Part shown: piece after piece, positions 18,781 to 29,620 of the stretch | Layout of the letters: each line of letters starts with the position of its first letter | Numbering within the stretch: position 1 is the first letter of the stretch | Assembly: GCA_937899725.1 (NCBI GenBank) | Contig: CALCCA010000008.1 | Span: forward strand, 1 to 64,000 | DNA: 64,000 nucleotides | Direction of reading: 5' to 3' | From: an uncultured Halomicronema sp. | GTDB taxonomy: Bacteria > Cyanobacteriota > Cyanobacteriia > Phormidesmidales > Phormidesmidaceae | Position numbers and translations under genes: made by a program | The notes under the pieces: model-generated | What the model was told of the DNA's origin: nothing | What the model saw: the letters and a program-made list of their open reading frames with translations, nothing else | Database searches by the model: none

Positions 18781-20664
18781 CTACCGAGCCGACCCATTAT
18801 TCAGCGGCCAGCTATAGCCCAGCTTTCGCAAGCCATTGCGAAAGCGCGTCTCCTGGTCGAGCAACACCACCAGCTGCCGTTCTCCGGCCAGTTGACAATA
18901 CTTCTTTGTCCGCGAATCGTGGGCAATTTGCGCCGCTAAGGCGGCGTCCGCACAGTCAATCAGTCGGGCCATACCCTGATCTTGCAGACTCTCAGACCGC
19001 CGCCGACAGTCGGCAAAAAACTGTTCGACGGTTTTGGGCAGGGCTGCAACACTGGCCTGAGTCAAAAAGTCATAAAACTCTTGCAGGAGATGTCCCGCTT
19101 CAGCCGCCTTTAACGCAACCTCGCGATCCAATTTCCAGACCGCATCAGCGGTTTGCCGAGTGAAGGTCTCCATCATCAAACTTTCTGCCGCACTGAGCGG
19201 CGCACCCGTCAAAACGAGATCTAAGTTGGGCAGCACTGTGAGCTTGCTGGCCGTCGTGATGGGAGCTGCCGTGTAGGTGTCGGTCAACCCGAAGCAAAAC
19301 GCCCCTAGCGCATTGATACGAAAAGCCAGTAGGCCATCGTAGCGACTCAAAAACGAGAGATCATCGGTACCCCAAAAATCGTCTAGGTGATCGCGGGGGG
19401 CATCATAGGGCGGGATGTAAGCGACATCTAAAAATCCCAGGGTAGCGGCATACTCCAACAAAAAACACTTCAGGTAAGCGTCTTGCAGAATGCTCCAGCG
19501 TCCCGCAGCATCATAGAGATGGCCGTAACCCGGTTCGCAAATGTAAAGACTCTCAGGATTGCGACTGACCTCAAAGGACTGGTCGCTCGCGATCATGTAG
19601 CGCTTGAGATCAACCACGTTTACCCATGCACCGACCGGACACTGACTCAGAGCCGTCATAATATGCATCCGGCGTCCGCTCACGGCAGTGAGACTGCGCT
19701 TGCCCTTGCCCGTTTGACCTTTGATCGATTCGACCCGACGCAGCTCATCTAAAAAGGTGGTTTTGAGCCACTTTTTCCAGAGCGCCTTGAGCGTTTTAGC
19801 CGCAGTGGCTCCCATCGCTTTTTGGCCGGTTTTCGTCAACTGCAGTTTTTTCCCATCCAGGCTGGCGAGGCCCCCGGCTTGCAACAGCATCACCCAGGCA
19901 AAGGGTTTAATGGCTCCAATGGGATCGTGGTAATCGTCATCAGGTTCATCGGTCTCGCTGTAGTAGTCACCCCTCTGTAGCAACGGCGAGATCGCAGTCA
20001 GCGTGGCCTTACTCGGCATTAATGTCTTGTCGCTGACACTGACTTTACCCAGATGGATGAGTCGCAAAATGGCCATGAAGTCTTGTTGAGCAGCTTGCTC
20101 AGTAGACTCAGATACCACGTCAATATCGTTGACTTTCACCATCGACTGGCGCTGTTCGTAATCAAAGTACCGCCGCCGCACCTGAAAGTGTTGGGGCGGG
20201 TCGGCGCTGCTGCGCAGGGTTAGTGCCTGGGGCGGCGGCACGAACTGCTGGAGCTGATGTCGAAGCTCCTCGGGTAAGAGTGAGGATGTGGCATAGGCAC
20301 TGATGGGGTAGAAAAACAAATCGAGCTTGGCGGCAGGCCGGTTATAGCTGTAAATAGAACTCCGGTCATGCCACTGGGGCAAGGCTCCATACTTAGCTCG
20401 AAACTGCTCAGCCTGATGGCGGCCCTCGGTGAGATAAACGGCTTCGGCAACGGCAGCTTGCTGCAGCTCATCGAGGGTTTGCCAGAGATTTTTCAGCCCA
20501 GCTCCTAACAGGTAGTTGGCAATGGCATTCACCAGTTCCGCCTTGCGGGTCGGTTTTTCCTGCAGGGGTAGGAGTGACAAAAGTTTTTTGAGTTCATCGA
20601 CCGTCCGAACGGTTAAGCCTTCTTGGACGGTTTTGAGGATGTATTGGTTAGTGGAACCTGCCAT
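18781..20664 (-). CDS. Helicase-associated protein (Helicase_C_3-like), XPB partner candidate
   Basis: This protein of about 627 residues has no Walker motifs. Early residues (VDELKKLLSLLPLQEKPTRKAELVNAIANYLLG) resemble a SAP/winged-helix DNA-binding start. The middle holds a long helical region, and the C-terminal part (LTVLPNLDLVLTGAPLSAAESLMMETFT) has the character of the XPB/Ssl2-like helicase-associated domain (Helicase_C_3). In mycobacteria a gene of this family lies next to the XPB gene, as here, which supports the assignment. I chose ATG 20664 (MAGSTNQYILKTV); an in-frame GTG at 20769 would add 35 poorly conserved-looking residues. It is 128 bases upstream of the DUF1971 gene. Confidence 0.75.
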   Translation of the reverse strand: MAGSTNQYILKTVQEGLTVRTVDELKKLLSLLPLQEKPTRKAELVNAIANYLLGAGLKNLWQTLDELQQAAVAEAVYLTEGRHQAEQFRAKYGALPQWHDRSSIYSYNRPAAKLDLFFYPISAYATSSLLPEELRHQLQQFVPPPQALTLRSSADPPQHFQVRRRYFDYEQRQSMVKVNDIDVVSESTEQAAQQDFMAILRLIHLGKVSVSDKTLMPSKATLTAISPLLQRGDYYSETDEPDDDYHDPIGAIKPFAWVMLLQAGGLASLDGKKLQLTKTGQKAMGATAAKTLKALWKKWLKTTFLDELRRVESIKGQTGKGKRSLTAVSGRRMHIMTALSQCPVGAWVNVVDLKRYMIASDQSFEVSRNPESLYICEPGYGHLYDAAGRWSILQDAYLKCFLLEYAATLGFLDVAYIPPYDAPRDHLDDFWGTDDLSFLSRYDGLLAFRINALGAFCFGLTDTYTAAPITTASKLTVLPNLDLVLTGAPLSAAESLMMETFTRQTADAVWKLDREVALKAAEAGHLLQEFYDFLTQASVAALPKTVEQFFADCRRRSESLQDQGMARLIDCADAALAAQIAHDSRTKKYCQLAGERQLVVLLDQETRFRNGLRKLGYSWPLNNGSAR

Positions 20665-21061
20665 ATCTCTGCCGTGATTCAGAACTCCCTGCTTTGAGGC
20701 TAACTCAAAAATTCGCACCCAATGCGCCACCCCATGTAAATGGCTCCCATCAGCCATCAGGTCGGTCACTTCACTGGGCTAACTATCAGCGCAAAGGCCA
20801 ACGGTCACGAAAAGGCGTCTCGATTAGCACTCGTCCCCTAGCGCATCGGGTCTGCCCCTTTACCGACTCACGCAAAACAGACTAGCCAGCAGCGATCGCC
20901 ATTGCCGTCGTCTGTGGTGATTGGTCGTACTCGCTCTGCAGCCACAAGTTGTCGTTCAGTCCGCCCCAGTGGGCGAAAGAATATTGAATAATAGGGGTCT
21001 AAGCGCAGTTGCCCAGCTAATTGTGCTCCGGTTGCCGTTCGTCTAGCCCTTGCGTGAAAAA

Positions 21062-24000
21062 ATGCCCAGCGCCTTTCTTGACCGTCTGCACAGCCCCGAT
21101 CGCCCCGTTATCGTCTTTGATGGCGCAATGGGCACCAATCTGCAAGTACAAGAGCTAACCGCCGCTGACTTCGGCGGGCCGGAGTATGAAGGCTGCAACG
21201 AGTATCTGGTCTTTACGAAACCCGAGGCGGTTGCCAAAGTACATCGGGGCTTTTTGGCGGCTGGGGCGGACGTGATTGAAACCGATACCTTTGGCGGCAC
21301 ATCAATCGTCCTCGCCGAATACGATTTGGCCGATCGCGCCTATGAACTCAACAAAACGGCGGCGGCCCTAGCCAAGCAGGTGGCGCAAGAGTTTTCGACC
21401 CCCGCACATCCCCGTTTTGTGGCGGGTTCGATGGGGCCAGGCACCAAGCTACCAACCCTCGGTCACATCGACTTTGACACGCTGAAAGCGTCTTATATCG
21501 AGCAAGCCCAAGGCCTGATCGACGGCGGCGTCGATCTGATGTTGGTCGAAACCTGTCAGGATGTGCTGCAGATCAAAGCGGCCCTCAACGCCATCATCGA
21601 AGTCTTGGCAGAACGGGACATACATCTGCCGCTGATGGTTTCCGTCACGATGGAACAGCAGGGCACCATGCTCGTGGGCACCGAAATGGCGGCAGCGCTA
21701 GCAATCTTGGAGCCCTATCCCATCGACATTTTGGGGCTCAACTGTGCCACTGGGCCAGACTTGATGAAAGATCACGTCAAGCATTTGGCAGAGCAGTCGC
21801 CCTTTGCGATTTCCTGCATTCCTAATGCCGGTCTACCCGAAAATGTCGGTGGTCACGCCGTTTACCATCTTTCACCGATGGAACTGCGGCTGGCGCTGAT
21901 GCATTTTGTCGAAGATTTGGGCGTGCAGGTGATTGGCGGCTGCTGCGGCACGCGCCCTGACCACATTGCCCAGCTGGCGGAAATTGCCCAGGAACTACAT
22001 CCCAAAGCCAGGCCCGTGCGGGGGCAGGGGGGCAAGGGGGCCGAGGGGCAAATCTCAACTGTGCTCCCCCATTCCCCCACTCTCCCGCTCCCCGACCCCC
22101 GGCCCGCTCTCGATTATGTGCCGTCTGCCGCTTCTATCTATAGTCCACAGGCCTATGACCAAGACAATTCCTTTTTAATTGTGGGCGAGCGGCTCAACGC
22201 CAGCGGTTCCAAAAAATGCCGCACGATGTTGAACGACGAAGATTGGGATGGGCTGGTGGCGCTGGCGCGATCGCAGGTCAAAGAGGGGGCGCACGTGCTA
22301 GACGTCAACGTGGACTATGTCGGCCGCGATGGCGAACGCGATATGCACGAGCTGGTGGCGCGCCTGGTCACCAACGTGACTCTGCCGCTGATGCTCGACT
22401 CCACAGAATGGCAAAAAATGGAGGCGGGTCTCAAGGTTGCCGGGGGCAAGTGCATTCTCAACTCGACCAACTATGAAGATGGCGAAGAGCGCTTTTTGAA
22501 AGTGCTGGAACTCGCCAAGACTTATGGGGCGGGCGTCGTTATCGGCACCATCGACGAAGACGGCATGGCACGCACCGCTGAGAAAAAGTTTCAGATTGCC
22601 CAGCGGGCCTATCGGACCGCCCTGGAATATGGCATTCCGGCACGGGAGCTATTTTTTGACACGCTGGCGCTGCCGATTTCCACCGGGATTGAAGAAGATC
22701 GGGTGAACGGCCAGGAGACCATCGAATCAATTCGCCTGATTAAAGCCAACCTGCCGGGCTGTCACATCATGCTGGGGGTTTCGAATGTTTCCTTTGGTTT
22801 GAATCCGGCGGCGCGGGTGACGCTGAACTCCATCTTTTTGCACGAAGCGATGCAGTTGGGATTAGATGGGGCGATCGTTAGCGCGGCGAAGATTTTACCG
22901 CTGGCCAAAATTGACCCGGATCATCAGAAGATTTGCCGCGACCTGATTTACGATCGCCGCGAGTATGACGGCGACATCGTCACCTATGACCCCCTCACGA
23001 AACTCACCACCTTGTTTGAAGGCAAGAGTTTGAAAAAGAAAGAGGCGATCGCCAAAGATCTGCCCATTGAAGAACAGCTCAAACAGCACATTATTGACGG
23101 TGAACGTATCGGTTTAGAAGATGCCCTGGCCAAGGCGTTACAGCAGTATGAGCCGCTGACCATTATCAACACCTTTTTGCTCGACGGCATGAAGGTGGTG
23201 GGCGAACTATTTGGCTCTGGTCAGATGCAGCTGCCCTTTGTGCTGCAGTCGGCACAAACCATGAAGGCGGCAGTCGCCTACCTGGAGCCCATGATGGAAA
23301 AGTCCGACAGCGACAGCTCGGGCAAAGGCAAATTTATCATTGCCACGGTCAAGGGCGACGTGCATGACATCGGCAAAAACCTGGTCGATATCATCCTCTC
23401 GAATAACGGCTACAAGGTGGTGAACCTGGGGATCAAGCAGCCGGTGGAGAATATCATTCAGGCCTATCGCGAGCACGATGCCGACTGTATTGCCATGAGC
23501 GGGCTGTTGGTGAAATCGACCGCCTTTATGAAAGACAACCTGGCGACCTTTAACCAGGAAGGGATTCGCGTGCCGGTGATTTTGGGCGGCGCGGCGCTGA
23601 CGCCAAAGTTTGTGCATGATGATTGCCAAAACACTTACCAGGGCAGAGTGGTTTACGGCAAAGATGCGTTTGCGGATTTGCATTTTATGGACAAGCTGAT
23701 GCCTGCGAAAGCGGCGGGCAATTGGGATGATCTACAAGGATTTTTAGATGAGGCCGGCCAGGCGGAATTTGGCGATCGCTCGACCAATGGTGCCGCCCCG
23801 ACGACTGATAAATCCAGCTCCGAATCCGAGCAAGCGGCGGCTGATGTGCCTCTCGTTGTCGATACCCGTCGCTCTGAAGCGGTGGCGATCGACATTCCGC
23901 GACCGGTGCCGCCATTTTGGGGCACTAAGATTCTCAATCCCGCCGATATTCCCTTAGCCGAAGTGCTCGATTATTTAGACCTGCAGGCTCTGTTTGTCGG

Positions 24001-24730
24001 GCAGTGGCAGTTCCGCAAAGCCAAGGAACAGTCGCGGGAAGAATACGACGCCTTTTTGCAAGAAACGGTGCACCCAATTCTCGACACCTGGAAGGCTCGC
24101 GTGCTCTCGGAGCCGCTGCTGAAGCCACAAATTGTATATGGCTATTTTCCCTGCTTGGCAGCGGGGAATTCGCTGCATATCTATGATCCAGCGGTGATGA
24201 CAACGGAAGAGAAAGCGCCTGAACCCATCGCGACATTTACCTTCCCCCGACAAAAGTCGCTGCGCCGTCTCTGCATTGCCGACTTCTTTTTGCCTCAAGA
24301 TCAGGCTAAACCCAGTCAGTTTGATGTATTTCCAATGCAGGCGGTGACCGTGGGCGAAGTGGCCACAGAGTTTGCCCAAAAGCTATTTCAGGCTGACCAA
24401 TATACTGATTACCTCTACTATTACGGGCTGTCGGTGCAAACGGCGGAGGCCATGGCTGAGTGGTGCCATACGCGCATTCGGCGCGAGTTAGGCTACGGCG
24501 ATTTAGAACCCGATACCCTGCGGGAGATTCTCCAGCAGCGCTATCAGGGTTCACGCTACAGCTTTGGCTATCCGGCCTGTCCACACATTCCCGATCAATT
24601 CGTGCAGCTAGAACTGCTGCAGACCGATCGCATCGGCATGTTGATGGATGAAAGCGAACAGCTATATCCCGAACAATCGACCACCGCGATCATCACCTAT
24701 CACCCGGTCGCGAAATATTTCAGTGCTTGA
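21062..24730 (+). CDS. metH: Cobalamin-dependent methionine synthase
   Basis: MetH transfers the methyl group of 5-methyltetrahydrofolate to homocysteine via methylcobalamin. The 1222 residues contain all modules. The homocysteine domain starts [10 protein letters not shown] and has zinc-site cysteines in LGLNCATGP and [10 protein letters not shown]. The pterin domain has [16 protein letters not shown]. The cobalamin domain has [14 protein letters not shown] with the cobalt-ligand His. The reactivation domain ends with [15 protein letters not shown] Gly/Pro/Ser-rich stretch is inserted in the linker after the first domain (22012-22105). No cobalamin riboswitch was recognised upstream. ATG 21062 is preferred over TTG 21050. 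Confidence 0.96.
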   Translation: MPSAFLDRLHSPDRPVIVFDGAMGTNLQVQELTAADFGGPEYEGCNEYLVFTKPEAVAKVHRGFLAAGADVIETDTFGGTSIVLAEYDLADRAYELNKTAAALAKQVAQEFSTPAHPRFVAGSMGPGTKLPTLGHIDFDTLKASYIEQAQGLIDGGVDLMLVETCQDVLQIKAALNAIIEVLAERDIHLPLMVSVTMEQQGTMLVGTEMAAALAILEPYPIDILGLNCATGPDLMKDHVKHLAEQSPFAISCIPNAGLPENVGGHAVYHLSPMELRLALMHFVEDLGVQVIGGCCGTRPDHIAQLAEIAQELHPKARPVRGQGGKGAEGQISTVLPHSPTLPLPDPRPALDYVPSAASIYSPQAYDQDNSFLIVGERLNASGSKKCRTMLNDEDWDGLVALARSQVKEGAHVLDVNVDYVGRDGERDMHELVARLVTNVTLPLMLDSTEWQKMEAGLKVAGGKCILNSTNYEDGEERFLKVLELAKTYGAGVVIGTIDEDGMARTAEKKFQIAQRAYRTALEYGIPARELFFDTLALPISTGIEEDRVNGQETIESIRLIKANLPGCHIMLGVSNVSFGLNPAARVTLNSIFLHEAMQLGLDGAIVSAAKILPLAKIDPDHQKICRDLIYDRREYDGDIVTYDPLTKLTTLFEGKSLKKKEAIAKDLPIEEQLKQHIIDGERIGLEDALAKALQQYEPLTIINTFLLDGMKVVGELFGSGQMQLPFVLQSAQTMKAAVAYLEPMMEKSDSDSSGKGKFIIATVKGDVHDIGKNLVDIILSNNGYKVVNLGIKQPVENIIQAYREHDADCIAMSGLLVKSTAFMKDNLATFNQEGIRVPVILGGAALTPKFVHDDCQNTYQGRVVYGKDAFADLHFMDKLMPAKAAGNWDDLQGFLDEAGQAEFGDRSTNGAAPTTDKSSSESEQAAADVPLVVDTRRSEAVAIDIPRPVPPFWGTKILNPADIPLAEVLDYLDLQALFVGQWQFRKAKEQSREEYDAFLQETVHPILDTWKARVLSEPLLKPQIVYGYFPCLAAGNSLHIYDPAVMTTEEKAPEPIATFTFPRQKSLRRLCIADFFLPQDQAKPSQFDVFPMQAVTVGEVATEFAQKLFQADQYTDYLYYYGLSVQTAEAMAEWCHTRIRRELGYGDLEPDTLREILQQRYQGSRYSFGYPACPHIPDQFVQLELLQTDRIGMLMDESEQLYPEQSTTAIITYHPVAKYFSA
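22012..22105 (+). repeat. G-rich/C-rich low-complexity insert inside metH
   Basis: A run of G-rich followed by C-rich sequence encodes [14 protein letters not shown]...[14 protein letters not shown] in the linker between the homocysteine and pterin domains. The reading frame is kept. A C-rich tract of similar composition occurs at 53640-53716 outside any gene, suggesting a mobile low-complexity sequence tolerated in protein linkers. Confidence 0.55.
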
Positions 24731-24877
24731 AAACCTGAATGCGATCACGCAGTCATCATATTTTCCACGCTTTGCCCTGAATTCTTCTAGTCTGCCGTTC
24801 TGATCCATAGCGCTACAGAACCTGTAAGAGCACTTTAAGATTCTGATATGGCAGCGCTCGGTGCAACGGAGAGCTAA

Positions 24878-25993
24878 ATGATGAAACTCTCAGATTGGAT
24901 TAGTCTAATTTGCTTTGTGATTGCCCTGGTGATCATCTGGGAGTTTCGGGCGATTGTGCTGCTGGTGTTTGCGGCGGTGGTGTTAGCGATCGCCCTCAAT
25001 AGTTTTGCCCGGCGCCTAGTGAAACGGCTGCGTCTGGTGCGATCGCGGGCCGTACTGCTCACGATGGGGTCAGTCATTGTGGTGCTGGGACTGTTCACCG
25101 TACTGGTGTTGCCGCTGTTTGTGGGGCAGTTTGAACAGCTCTTAGCGCTGATTCCCGATGGGTTTAACCGGCTCGATGTGTGGGCCGATGACATGCTGAC
25201 AAATCCGCCTAGCTGGTTACCCGAGGGCATCACAGCGTGGGAAATTCCGGGATTATCGAATCTGGTGGAACAGTTTGCCAACTTGGGCAGCCAATTTTTT
25301 GGCAATTTTGTCAGTTTCTTTTCGGGGTCAGTCATCACCCTACTGCAGTTCCTCTTGCTCATTGTTTTGACAATTATGTTTTTGAGCGACCCGCAGGCTT
25401 ACCGCAACTTGCTGCTGCGCTTGTTTCCCTCTGGGTATCGTCGTCGGGCCGATGCCATTTTGACCAAATGCGAATGGTCGCTGCTGTGCTGGCTGGGCGG
25501 AGTGTCGATCAACTCTCTCTTCGTTGCCACCCTGAGCTTTGTCGGGCTGGTGCTGTTGCAGGTGCCCTATCCCTTTGCGAATGCGATGCTGGCCGGTTTA
25601 TTCAACTTTATTCCCAATCTGGGCCCGGCGCTGAGCGCAATTTTTCCGATCATTGTGGCGCTGTCTCAGTCGTTTGGCAGCGCGATCGCGGTGCTGGTGC
25701 TCTATGTCATGATCCAAAATTTAGAGAGCTACTGGTTTAGTCCCATGATGATGCAGCGCCGGGTATCGCTCTTGCCCGCCGCCACCCTCATCGTGCAGCT
25801 CTTTTTTGCCAATTTTTTAGGCCCTGTGGGGTTGATTTTGGCCTTGCCGCTGGCCGTCGTTTGCAAAACGTGGATTGAAGAAGCCTGGATTGTGGATGTG
25901 CTGGACCAGAAGCCAGCCCCCCTCCCGGTTACGGCGGTGGACTCTCCAGCGCTGACAGAACCCAATCAGGACCCTGACTCAGAACCAAATTAA
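24878..25993 (+). CDS. AI-2E family membrane transporter
   Basis: The 371-residue protein belongs to the AI-2E transporter family (PF01594): about eight membrane segments with paired N-terminal helices (WISLICFVIALVIIWEFRAIVLLVFAAVVLAIAL), an amphipathic central region (PSWLPEGITAWEIPGLSNLVEQF), and the conserved FNFIPNLGPALSAIFP loop between late helices. Family members export small molecules or act as Na+(Li+)/H+ antiporters; the substrate here is unknown. It follows metH by 147 bases on the same strand, but no functional link is implied. Confidence 0.88.
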   Translation: MMKLSDWISLICFVIALVIIWEFRAIVLLVFAAVVLAIALNSFARRLVKRLRLVRSRAVLLTMGSVIVVLGLFTVLVLPLFVGQFEQLLALIPDGFNRLDVWADDMLTNPPSWLPEGITAWEIPGLSNLVEQFANLGSQFFGNFVSFFSGSVITLLQFLLLIVLTIMFLSDPQAYRNLLLRLFPSGYRRRADAILTKCEWSLLCWLGGVSINSLFVATLSFVGLVLLQVPYPFANAMLAGLFNFIPNLGPALSAIFPIIVALSQSFGSAIAVLVLYVMIQNLESYWFSPMMMQRRVSLLPAATLIVQLFFANFLGPVGLILALPLAVVCKTWIEEAWIVDVLDQKPAPLPVTAVDSPALTEPNQDPDSEPN

Positions 25994-26085
25994 GCGTCAC
26001 GATGCCAGCCCATCAGCCATGCCCACCCATCATCCGTCCAAGCTCCGGTCAAACTCCTAGCGCGCCAAAGCACCGTTGGGATTGA

Positions 26086-26859
26086 TTAACGAGGGACAAC
26101 CAGCTGCGCCGCTTCGTTGAAAAATAGGCGACGCAGGCCGCTCGTCACCAAAATTGCCGCCAACAGATCAGAAAAAGCCAGCATAAACATAATCAGCATC
26201 TGATACAGCGCAGCATTGAGCGGATCAACGCCCCCCAGCAGTTGCCCCGTAATGATGCCTGGCAGCTTCACAATGCCGACCACCATCATGGCGTTAATGG
26301 TGGGAATTAACCCTGCCTTGATCGCGGCTGTGCGATACGCCGCGATCGCCTGCGCGGGGGTAGCCCCTAAGCTCAGATGGGTTTCGATTTCGATGTGATT
26401 TTGTTGCAAATTGCTGACCAAGCGATCGCCCGCGATGGTCGCTGACGTCATCGCGTTGCCCAGCACAATCCCCGTCAGCGGAATCACATATCGCGGCTCA
26501 TACCAAACCTCTGGGCGAATGATAAAACCCGTAGTGTAAATCACGGTCAGGGCGGTGCTGGTCAGTAGCGAGCCGGCCAACACCGGCAGCAGTCTGCTCA
26601 AGCGCTTGCCAATGCGATTGCGGGCCACTACCGTAGCGATCGCGAGCATCACCAGCAGTACAGCCAAAATACTGAACGGGTTGCGCCAGGCAAATACGAT
26701 GGCCAGCAGATAGCCGACCGCCAGCAGCTGAAAGGCCGTACGGGCGGTGGCATTCAGCAGTGTGAGTTCGAGCCCTAACTGCTGCCAGCGAGCGAGGGCG
26801 ATCGCGGCCACCATAAACAGCAGCGAAAAGGACAACTGCAGCAGACCCAGTTCAATCAC
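26086..26859 (-). CDS. fetB: FetB-like ABC transporter permease (UPF0014)
   Basis: This 257-residue protein with about seven membrane segments matches the UPF0014/FetB family, the membrane half of the FetAB exporter linked to iron homeostasis and oxidative-stress resistance in E. coli. Family signatures seen are YVIPLTGIVLGNAM, GDRLVSNLQQNHIEIETHLSLGATPAQA and KLPGIITGQLLGGVDPLNAALYQML. The ATPase partner FetA is not next to it, so it must be encoded elsewhere or the protein pairs with another ATPase. Start ATG at 26857-26859. Confidence 0.85.
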   Translation of the reverse strand: MIELGLLQLSFSLLFMVAAIALARWQQLGLELTLLNATARTAFQLLAVGYLLAIVFAWRNPFSILAVLLVMLAIATVVARNRIGKRLSRLLPVLAGSLLTSTALTVIYTTGFIIRPEVWYEPRYVIPLTGIVLGNAMTSATIAGDRLVSNLQQNHIEIETHLSLGATPAQAIAAYRTAAIKAGLIPTINAMMVVGIVKLPGIITGQLLGGVDPLNAALYQMLIMFMLAFSDLLAAILVTSGLRRLFFNEAAQLVVPR

Positions 26860-27218
26860 GGCAGAACGCTTTAAATAACGCCGCTAGCATACTGGATTGC
26901 TCCTAACAGCGCTGGCAAACAGACGCACAGGATTTATTTTTTGCCAGGGAAATAAATTAATCCATTGAGCTGAATCAATGGATGAGCGCCAAGACTCTTA
27001 CTTAACAGATGTTTAAGATCAACAGAGATTAACTGTATTTTTCTATACTATTGTTAAGAGCGCTGAAATGCGCATCTTGATTCCCTGTCATGTAACGGGA
27101 CGATGCCGACCAGCCGATATCAGTGAAATTCTGAAATTACCAATTTCCTGGACGCGCTCTCCGCTTGCACTCAAGCGGATTTGGTGGGTTTTTATCCATA
27201 AGAGGCAAGGGTTTCGTA
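26860..27218. promoter_or_regulatory. Divergent intergenic region between fetB and the ABC1 kinase gene
   Basis: The 359 bases hold no credible gene. They contain a perfect 9-bp hairpin, ATCCATTGA/TCAATGGAT (26960-26983), in an AT-rich stretch without a T-tail. Two diverging promoters must lie here. The AT-rich segment around 27000-27060 (AACTGTATTTTTCTATACTATTGTTAAG) is the most promoter-like, probably for the kinase gene. Confidence 0.4.
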
Positions 27219-28937
27219 ATGCAGGCTTCGCTATTTCGCTCCAAAATCTATGATCCGGCTGTCGTGGCGAGGTTTTACAGCCGCCGCCCCTGGAAAGTAC
27301 TCTGGCGTTCGATACAAGTGCTCTGGTGGGTGGGTAGTTTTGTCTTAGGCTTGCAGAGCGATCGCTGGTTGGGCAAAAAAGATAAAAATTTAGAGAAACG
27401 TGCGGTTCAGCTGCGGCAATTGCTGACGCGATTGGGGCCGACGTTCATCAAAGTCGGTCAAGCGCTATCCACTCGTCCTGACCTAGTCCGTAAAGATTTT
27501 TTAGAAGAGCTGACTAAACTACAAGATCAGCTGCCCCCATTTTCGACTGACTTGGCCATGGCCATCGTCGAGCGAGAATTGGGCTACACGGTCGAAGAAG
27601 TTTTCAGCGAAATTTCTCCTCTGCCAGTTGCTGCAGCCAGTTTAGGGCAGGTTTATCAGGGGCGGCTCTACAACGGTGACGAGGTGGCGATCAAGGTGCA
27701 GCGCCCGAATCTGTTGCCGATTATCACCTGCGATCTCTTCATCATGCGGTTGACGGCTCGGGTGTTAGGCCCGCTCCTACCGCTGAACTTAGGTCACAAC
27801 CTGGTTCTTATCGTGGATGAGTTTGGCACCAAACTGTTTGAAGAAATTGACTATCAGAATGAAGGCCGTAATGCCGAGCTGTTTGCGGCTAACTTTCAAG
27901 ATGACCCAACCATCAAGGTGCCGAGCATTTATTGGCGCTACAGCACCCATAAAGTCTTGACTCTGGAATGGATTCACGGCTTCAAGCTGACGGATATTGA
28001 CAAAATCCAAGCCGCCTCGCTCGATACCAACGACCTGATTGAAGCTGGCGTCACCTCAGGCCTGCAGCAGCTGTTGGAATATGGCTTCTTTCACGCTGAT
28101 CCGCACCCCGGCAATTTGTTCGCGATGGCCGATGGTCGCATGGCCTACATTGATTTCGGCATGATGGATCAGCTCGGCCAAGACACGAAAGAAACCTTGG
28201 TGGACGCGGTGGTGCACCTGATCAATCAGGATTATTCCAACTTAGCGGCGGATTTCGTCAAGCTGGGCTTCCTCACGCCCGATACTGATATTCAGCCGAT
28301 TATTCCGGCACTGGAAATGGTGCTAGGCGATGCGCTGGGGGCGAAAGTCCGAGACTTTAATTTCAAAACCACCACCGATCGCTTCTCGGAGTTGATGTAT
28401 GAATATCCCTTCCGCGTACCGGCAAAGTTCGCGCTGATTATTCGCTCACTGGTGACTCAAGAAGGAGTCGCCTTGAGCCTCAATCCCGACTTCAAGATTG
28501 TCGATATTGCCTACCCTTACATTGCCCGACGATTGCTGCGGGGTGAGACGCCCTCACTGCGCCGTCGCCTGCTAGAGGTGCTGTTTAAGGACGGCAAGTT
28601 CCAGTGGCAGCGCTTAGAGAACCTGCTACAAATTGCCCGCAATGACGAAGATTTCGACATTTTGCCGACGGCCAGCCTAGGGCTGCAGTTCCTCGTGTCA
28701 GAAGATGGGCAATACATTCGCAACCGCCTCATCATGGCGATTACGGAAGACAATCGCCTGCACACTGAGGAAGTGCAAAAACTGTGGAACCTGGTCAAAG
28801 ATGACGTCACGCCGTCCAAGATGCTAGGCGTCGCGTGGAACGCGATCTTGCAAACCTCGGTAGAGCGTGCGACTGATTTGCTGCCGCCGCCGGTGGCCGC
28901 TTTAACAGCCAGCTTGCAGCCGACCAAAGCATCTTGA
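27219..28937 (+). CDS. AarF/ABC1/UbiB-family atypical kinase
   Basis: This protein of about 572 residues is an ABC1 (UbiB/AarF) kinase-like protein. In cyanobacteria and plastids these affect prenylquinone and lipid metabolism. Signatures are the KxGQ segment (FIKVGQALSTRPDLV), the Ala-rich loop with the lysine (AAASLGQVYQGRLYNGDEVAIKVQRPN), HADPHPGNLF and YIDFGMM. The C-terminal 200 residues are helical and probably peripheral to membranes. ATG 27219 (MQASLFRSKIYDP) follows AGAGGCAAGGG, a good ribosome-binding site; an ORF start at 27165 would add 18 atypical residues. Confidence 0.93.
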   Translation: MQASLFRSKIYDPAVVARFYSRRPWKVLWRSIQVLWWVGSFVLGLQSDRWLGKKDKNLEKRAVQLRQLLTRLGPTFIKVGQALSTRPDLVRKDFLEELTKLQDQLPPFSTDLAMAIVERELGYTVEEVFSEISPLPVAAASLGQVYQGRLYNGDEVAIKVQRPNLLPIITCDLFIMRLTARVLGPLLPLNLGHNLVLIVDEFGTKLFEEIDYQNEGRNAELFAANFQDDPTIKVPSIYWRYSTHKVLTLEWIHGFKLTDIDKIQAASLDTNDLIEAGVTSGLQQLLEYGFFHADPHPGNLFAMADGRMAYIDFGMMDQLGQDTKETLVDAVVHLINQDYSNLAADFVKLGFLTPDTDIQPIIPALEMVLGDALGAKVRDFNFKTTTDRFSELMYEYPFRVPAKFALIIRSLVTQEGVALSLNPDFKIVDIAYPYIARRLLRGETPSLRRRLLEVLFKDGKFQWQRLENLLQIARNDEDFDILPTASLGLQFLVSEDGQYIRNRLIMAITEDNRLHTEEVQKLWNLVKDDVTPSKMLGVAWNAILQTSVERATDLLPPPVAALTASLQPTKAS

Positions 28938-29015
28938 TCGGGGTCCCGCGACCGATATAATAATCGGAGCTTGAGCTTTCCCTATAAATCTATCGTCCAC
29001 CCGAGGTCGTTTTCT

Positions 29016-29378
29016 GTGTACTCCCAGCCGCCCTACATTTTGATCCTTGCGGGTTTCTTAGCGGCGATCGCCGCAGGTTCAGCGTTTAGCGCCTCTCTAC
29101 AGCAGGCAACGCAAGCTTGGGCTAAAGATCCTGGAGCCAGCTCTTTAGAAGACATTCGCGGCCTCTCTTTGCAGCTGCCGTACTTGGGTATTTGCATTGG
29201 CGTTTGTGTCTCTCTCGCGTCGGGCATTCAATTCTTCGGCTTTTCGGCCAAGGTCGGCTACGCCCTAGGCGGCGTGCTCACGGCGTTTATGGCCTGGCTG
29301 GTGTGGCGACAGCTCGGCGTGATTTTGTCAGAACTGCAGCAAGGCGGTTCCAAAGCGCTTGATCTAGATAGTTTCTAG
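29016..29378 (+). CDS. Small membrane protein of unknown function
   Basis: About 120 residues with three likely membrane segments (YILILAGFLAAIAAGSAF; LGICIGVCVSLASGIQFFGF; VGYALGGVLTAFMAWLVW) and a short C-terminal tail. It looks like a conserved cyanobacterial hypothetical protein; no functional motif. I prefer GTG 29016 (MYSQPPYILILAG); a TTG at 28971 would add 15 residues. It follows the ABC1 kinase by about 80 bases and could be co-transcribed with it. Confidence 0.65.
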   Translation: MYSQPPYILILAGFLAAIAAGSAFSASLQQATQAWAKDPGASSLEDIRGLSLQLPYLGICIGVCVSLASGIQFFGFSAKVGYALGGVLTAFMAWLVWRQLGVILSELQQGGSKALDLDSF

Positions 29379-29620
29379 CGTCAGAACGTTTACTGACGAT
29401 CACGGTTCGAGCAACCGGCTCATTTCATGGCGGTCTCAGCGTCAATTGCCAATCGCCTTGAGAAATTTCTGGCCCAGCAGAGACTCATCGAAACGGAACC
29501 TGGGGATGTTCCGCAGTGATGAACTTCCGGTTGCGGCCGAAACCCGGATTCACAGTACCGGTATATGCTTTCTCAAAAGTCGCGTCAGATTACGCTTGAG
29601 CCATCCATCACTGGTAGCCT

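Noticed and set aside
20880-21061. Possible cobalamin riboswitch before metH
   Set aside because: No B12-box core (GCCACTG-type) or matching arrangement was seen in the 200 bases upstream.
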